15,210 nucleotides of DNA from Lutibacter sp. (GTDB lineage: Bacteria > Bacteroidota > Bacteroidia > Flavobacteriales > Flavobacteriaceae): positions 1 through 15,210 of the forward strand of contig JAUVOS010000031.1 in the NCBI GenBank assembly GCA_030599055.1, read 5' to 3'. Made by a program: the position numbers and the translations under genes. This document shows positions 14,535 through 15,210 of the stretch, one piece after another. The notes below the pieces were generated by a model. That model worked only from the letters and a program-made list of their open reading frames with translations, searched no databases and was not told where the DNA came from. Numbering within the stretch: position 1 is the stretch's first letter; every line of letters begins with the position of its first letter.

Positions 14535-15188
14535 TTATTTAATTCTGAATAACTTGTTGAAGAAAGATTGTTTTTTTTCTGTTGACATGGTTTTAAAGTC
14601 ATCAGCTAAGTTGCCTCCAAATCCTAAAGCAGCTGCTTTTTTGCAATGTTTAATAATAATATCTTCAACCATTTCATCATAAGTCATCCCTTTATTTTCT
14701 AAATAATCTAAAAGAAATTTTTCTGACGCATCCATATCAGCAACAGCCTCTATAGCACACAAAGCTTTATATAAAGGAGCAATTGCATCTTGAACTTCTT
14801 TACAAACAGGACGTCTATAGGCGGTATAACTAACAATTTCTCTTTTGGCATCTACCTTTGTAATAAAATCGGTTAAAATCCAATAATAGCGACCATCTTT
14901 TGCTAAATTTTTCACTAAAGCCATCACATTTTCTCTATCCTTTATATGTTCCCATACAATTTTGAATAGTACTTTAGGCATATCAGGATGGCGAATTACA
15001 TTGTGTGCCGCACCAATTAATTCTTTCTCACTATATCCTGATGTTTCTACAAAAACATCATTTACCTCCAAAATATAACCTTCAGGATCTGTTATACTAA
15101 TCAATACTGCCTCATCATCGATGATTATCTCTTTATTGATAGGACTTGGTCTGTCATTTTTAGTTAATCTATTTTCTGAATTAGTCAT
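14535..15188 (-). CDS. Stand-alone PAS-domain protein of Aer type
   Basis: A 217-aa soluble protein with one PAS domain (about 22-128) very like that of the redox sensor Aer. It has ITDPEGYILEVNDVF, GYSEKELIG, HNVIRHPDMP (62-71), W79 and LVKNLAKDGRYYW (91-103). In Aer the RHPDMP segment lines the FAD pocket, so a flavin cofactor is likely. The remaining part (130-217) is helical (IAPLYKALCAIEAVADMD, then YDEMVEDIIIKHCKKAA) and contains no kinase, methyl-accepting, cyclic-di-GMP or DNA-binding domain that I recognise. It is convergent with the YceI-like gene, three bases apart, and its promoter lies mostly outside the window. It may sense redox state or oxygen, but a link to nos control is unproven. 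Confidence 0.85.
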   Translation of the reverse strand: MTNSENRLTKNDRPSPINKEIIIDDEAVLISITDPEGYILEVNDVFVETSGYSEKELIGAAHNVIRHPDMPKVLFKIVWEHIKDRENVMALVKNLAKDGRYYWILTDFITKVDAKREIVSYTAYRRPVCKEVQDAIAPLYKALCAIEAVADMDASEKFLLDYLENKGMTYDEMVEDIIIKHCKKAAALGFGGNLADDFKTMSTEKKQSFFNKLFRIK

Positions 15189-15210
15189 AATCTATTAATT
15201 AAATAGTTCA

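Overview
The window is AT-rich and looks like a Bacteroidota chromosome, most likely Flavobacteriia. The evidence is a TAnnTTTG-type promoter motif, Bacteroidota-style lipoprotein signals, starts that lack Shine-Dalgarno sequences, and the intergenic repeats typical of flavobacteria. Most of it is one nitrous-oxide respiration (nos) locus of clade II (Sec-exported NosZ) type. It is flanked on the left by the 3' end of a tryptophanase gene and on the right by a convergent gene for a PAS-domain protein.

Layout: tnaA 3' end (2-538); a 622-bp non-coding gap with an inverted repeat, an FNR/CRP-like box and a promoter motif; two tandem nosZ-like genes (1161-3341 and 3381-6098) followed by a strong hairpin terminator; a NosB-like membrane protein (6210-7043); nosD (7166-8467); a nosG-like Tat ferredoxin (8580-9413); a nosH/napH-like membrane ferredoxin (9425-10357); a 203-bp array of 29 seven-bp units; nosF (10677-11330); nosL (11469-12047); nosY (12078-12914); a pentapeptide-repeat lipoprotein (12958-13878); a YceI-like protein (13875-14531) overlapping it by ATGA; and the minus-strand PAS gene (14535-15188).

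The main observation is that the nitrous-oxide reductase appears to be divided between two complementary, full-length NosZ paralogues. The first (726 aa) keeps every CuA ligand, but all seven histidines that bind the catalytic CuZ cluster are replaced. The second (905 aa) keeps all seven CuZ histidines, but its CuA cysteines, histidine and methionine are gone, and it carries two C-terminal c-type haem motifs (CSACH, CMACH). In known NosZ homodimers, CuA of one subunit works with CuZ of the other. An obligate heterodimer of these two proteins would therefore rebuild exactly one productive CuA/CuZ pair, with the fused haem domains as electron input. I know of no description of such a split enzyme, but I could not search.

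Proposed working of the locus: NosG and NosH pass electrons from the quinol pool towards the haem domains and then to CuA and CuZ. NosD, NosF, NosY and NosL supply copper and sulfur for CuZ assembly. The promoter-proximal FNR/CRP-like box suggests induction at low oxygen or by N-oxides. The roles of the NosB-like, pentapeptide-repeat, YceI-like and PAS proteins are inferred from position and family only.
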